Of a DNA stretch of 64,000 bases, positions 61,838-64,000 are shown piece after piece. The stretch comes from Rhizobacter koreensis (GTDB taxonomy: Bacteria > Pseudomonadota > Gammaproteobacteria > Burkholderiales > Burkholderiaceae_C). The position numbers and the translations under genes were made by a program. The notes below the pieces were generated by a model. It was not told where the DNA came from, searched no databases, and worked only from the letters and a program-made list of their open reading frames with translations. Location: positions 1 to 64,000 of the forward strand of contig NZ_JABWMJ010000010.1 of the NCBI RefSeq assembly GCF_013366375.1, given 5' to 3'. Position 1 is the first letter of the stretch; each line of letters opens with the position of its first letter.

Positions 61838-63042
61838 CGCTTCGCGATGCGCCACGCGCCGCCCGCATCCCTGGACCCGCCGCTTCCGATGTGTTCGAGC
61901 ACGGCCGAGGTGTCTTCACCGAGTCTCGGCGGCATCGTCGGCTCCGCGCGCCAGCCATCGAATCGAATCGGATTCGTCGGGAACACCAACGTTCCCATGC
62001 GGGCATCCAAGACCCGGGCGAAGTGATCTCCGGCTTGCAGTTGAGGATCGACAAGCAGGTCCGGCAACTGGTTCATGCGTTCGGCCGGGACGTCGCAGCG
62101 CCTGCATACGGCGAGCCACTCGTCGGTGCAGCGCGACGCAATATGACGGGAGAGGCGCTCGTAGAGCTCGCCGATATGTCGGGTACGCGACGCCATGCCA
62201 GCGAAGCGCGGGTCGGCAAGAGCCGCCTCGTCACCGGCTTCGCGCAGAAGTGCGCGCCAGTGCGCGTCGCTGTACGGCATGACGCAGAGGTGACCATCCA
62301 GGGTGGGGAAGGGACGGCGGAATGGCATCAGGGCCCGCTCGTAGCCGACCGAGCCGAGCGGTGGCTCGAAGTGGGCACCCTGCATGTGCTCGACCAGACC
62401 GAAGGAGACCAGTGCCTCGAACATCGGCACCTCGAGGCAGACGCCTGCTCCCGTCTTCTCGCGCTCGAAAAGCGCAGCCATGATGGCCTGGACCGCGAAG
62501 AGCGAGCCCACCTTGTCCGCGATGGTGGTCGGCAGATAGCGCGCCGTCCCGGTCTGCGCTTGCATGAGCGCCGCCATGCCAGATAGACCCTGGATCACGT
62601 CGTCGTATGCGGGTCTGCCCTCGTAAGGGCCGCCGGAGGCGAATCCAAGCAGCGCGGCGAACACCAGGCGGGGGTTGACCGCGCGCAGCTCGGCGGCGCC
62701 GATGCCTAGCGCTTCGAGCTTTGCCGGCCGCATGTTGTGCATGAAGACGTCCGCCGACGCCACGAGCTCGAGCAGCGCCGCTGTTCCGGCCTGGCTCTTG
62801 AGGTCCAGCACGATGCTGCGCTTGTTGCGATTGACGCCGAGGAAGAGGGCTGCCATGCCTTCCTCGGCGGCGGGGCCGATCTGGCGCGTGCTGTCGCCCC
62901 CGGGGGCTTCCACCTTGATGACGTCAGCCCCGTATTCACCCAGGAGCTGGCTCGCGTAGGGGCCGAGCACGACGGTGGTGAGGTCAACGACGCGAATGCC
63001 GTGGAGGGGCGCGGCACGGCGCGCGGAACGAGGCGTCGTCAA
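61834..63042 (-). CDS. CaiB/BaiF-type CoA transferase
   Basis: A 402-aa family III CoA transferase. IRVVDLTTVVLGPYASQLLGEYGADVIKVEAPGGD, NRNKRSIVLDLKSQAG and GRPAYDDVIQGLSGM with its catalytic Asp. I choose the TTG at 63042 because it overlaps the upstream gene's TGA (TTGA). The longer frame starting at 63162 would lie within that gene. Confidence 0.88.
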   Translation of the reverse strand: MTTPRSARRAAPLHGIRVVDLTTVVLGPYASQLLGEYGADVIKVEAPGGDSTRQIGPAAEEGMAALFLGVNRNKRSIVLDLKSQAGTAALLELVASADVFMHNMRPAKLEALGIGAAELRAVNPRLVFAALLGFASGGPYEGRPAYDDVIQGLSGMAALMQAQTGTARYLPTTIADKVGSLFAVQAIMAALFEREKTGAGVCLEVPMFEALVSFGLVEHMQGAHFEPPLGSVGYERALMPFRRPFPTLDGHLCVMPYSDAHWRALLREAGDEAALADPRFAGMASRTRHIGELYERLSRHIASRCTDEWLAVCRRCDVPAERMNQLPDLLVDPQLQAGDHFARVLDARMGTLVFPTNPIRFDGWRAEPTMPPRLGEDTSAVLEHIGSGGSRDAGGAWRIAKR

Positions 63043-64000
63043 GGTTTGCTCGCGGCCGGCTCGGTTCCGGCGGGGCTGAGGCCGAACTCGGCCAGCACCT
63101 CTTCCGTATGCTCTCCCAGGCGCGGTGCGTGGCGACGCATTTGCGGGGGTGAGCGGGACCATTCGGTGGGAACCGCGGTTTCCAGAATATCGCCTTCAGA
63201 TGGATGGCGGACCTTGCGGAGGAACCCCGTCGCCTGGACATGCTCGTCGGCCACGATGTCCTCGATGCTGTACATCCGGGCGGCGGGGATGTCGGCGCGC
63301 TCGAACAGCTCGAGCCATTCGGAGGTCGTCCGTTGCGCCAGAGTTGCAGCCAGGAAGCCGTAGACATGGCTGATCGCGGCCAAGCGAGCGTTCTGGCTGG
63401 AGAAGCGCGCGTCCGTCTCGAACAGAGCGCCCTGTCCGATCGCGGTCAGGAAACTGCGCCAGTGCTTGTCGTTGTAGACGAGCACGCACACGTAGCCGTC
63501 GCTCGTCGGATAGGGCCGGCGGTCGTGCGCGAGGCTGCGCTGGTATCCCGCCGCTCCTTCCGCGGGCTCGTAGAGACGGCCGGCGAGGTGTTCGCCGAGC
63601 ACCAGCGACAGCATGCCTTCGAACATCGGCACATCGAGGCGCTGGCCGTGCCCGGTGCGCTCCCGGTAGACCAGAGCGCTGCTGATCGCTGCGCAGAGTT
63701 GCAGGCCGACGATCCGGTCGACCAGCACCATCGGCGCGTAGCGCGGCGGCTCGGCGCCAGCCGCACGCGAAAGCCACGGGATTCCGCACATGCCCTGGAT
63801 CAGGTCGTCGTAGGCCGGCCGCGCCGCGTACGGGCCGTGGCGCCCGAAGCCGTAGGCGCCGGCGTAGACGATGCGCGGGGCAGCCGCGCTCACCTCTTCG
63901 TACGAGAGTCCCAGCCGCGCCATCGCCTTCGGACGAATGTTGTAGACCAGGACGTCGGCCTGCTCGGCCATGCGCAGCAGGGCATCACGCTGGTCCGGCT
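63039..64000 (-). CDS. CaiB/BaiF-type CoA transferase, cut by window end
   Basis: At least 320 residues of a third family III CoA transferase. The frame is still open at 64000, so the N-terminal part with the CoA-binding start lies outside. ADVLVYNIRPKAMARLGLSYEEVSAA and RPAYDDLIQGMCGI with the catalytic Asp are in the visible part. All three transferases overlap head to tail, so they may form a heteromeric enzyme or act on successive substrates. Confidence 0.9.
   Translation of the reverse strand, partial: PDQRDALLRMAEQADVLVYNIRPKAMARLGLSYEEVSAAAPRIVYAGAYGFGRHGPYAARPAYDDLIQGMCGIPWLSRAAGAEPPRYAPMVLVDRIVGLQLCAAISSALVYRERTGHGQRLDVPMFEGMLSLVLGEHLAGRLYEPAEGAAGYQRSLAHDRRPYPTSDGYVCVLVYNDKHWRSFLTAIGQGALFETDARFSSQNARLAAISHVYGFLAATLAQRTTSEWLELFERADIPAARMYSIEDIVADEHVQATGFLRKVRHPSEGDILETAVPTEWSRSPPQMRRHAPRLGEHTEEVLAEFGLSPAGTEPAASKP

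Overview
The window is GC-rich (about two-thirds G+C) and looks like a betaproteobacterium of the order Burkholderiales. The basis is the codon usage, a Cupriavidus-like lead-resistance operon, numerous Bug-type (TctC) periplasmic binding proteins, and the aromatic-catabolism and CaiB gene arrangement. I cannot name a genus. No rRNA, tRNA or CRISPR array was recognised, and no conjugation genes lie in the window.

Positions 1 to about 33.65 kb are accessory DNA, probably one composite integrative element or genomic island. Its backbone genes are a 5'-truncated SbcC/Rad50-like ATPase, a RadC/JAB protein, a CoiA-like nuclease, a ParB-family protein, a tyrosine integrase, a ParM/StbA-like actin with its small partner, a CFI-box protein, a Cas4-like PD-(D/E)XK nuclease and an XRE/AbiEii-type toxin-antitoxin pair. 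Several short unknown genes on the minus strand are preceded by GC-rich leaders that fold into two consecutive hairpins. A 23-bp sequence recurs identically at 5157, 8392 and 29530. Metal-resistance cargo sits inside this backbone. It comprises a Met-rich periplasmic protein with a DUF302 protein; a pbr/cad module (MerR-type regulator, P1B-ATPase, LspA, AraC regulator, UppP, frameshifted TlpA, CDF exporter, DsbA); an intact IS3-family element with a GCGA target duplication; and a short mer module (merR, merT, merP, GDCCVxC protein) with no merA, bordered by integrase remnants and inverted repeats.

About 34.6 to 48.8 kb looks chromosomal. It holds an AztD-like zinc-binding lipoprotein with a small membrane-anchored partner, the potassium operon (a 33-aa membrane peptide, kdpF, kdpA, kdpB, kdpC, corA, kdpD, kdpE, all minus strand and tightly packed), and one large conserved-looking protein of unknown function.

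From 49 kb to the end lies a minus-strand catabolic region. A Rieske ring-hydroxylating oxygenase (alpha, beta), an aldehyde dehydrogenase, a PdxA/TphB-like dehydrogenase, a ferredoxin-type reductase and a ThDP enzyme are followed by two Bug proteins and an IclR regulator. Upstream of it is another Bug protein with three overlapping CaiB/BaiF CoA-transferase genes, the last cut by the window edge. The architecture resembles terephthalate-type clusters (IclR regulator, Bug transporter, two-subunit oxygenase, PdxA-like diol dehydrogenase, separate reductase). The additional ThDP enzyme and aldehyde dehydrogenase point to a different aromatic substrate, which cannot be named from sequence alone.
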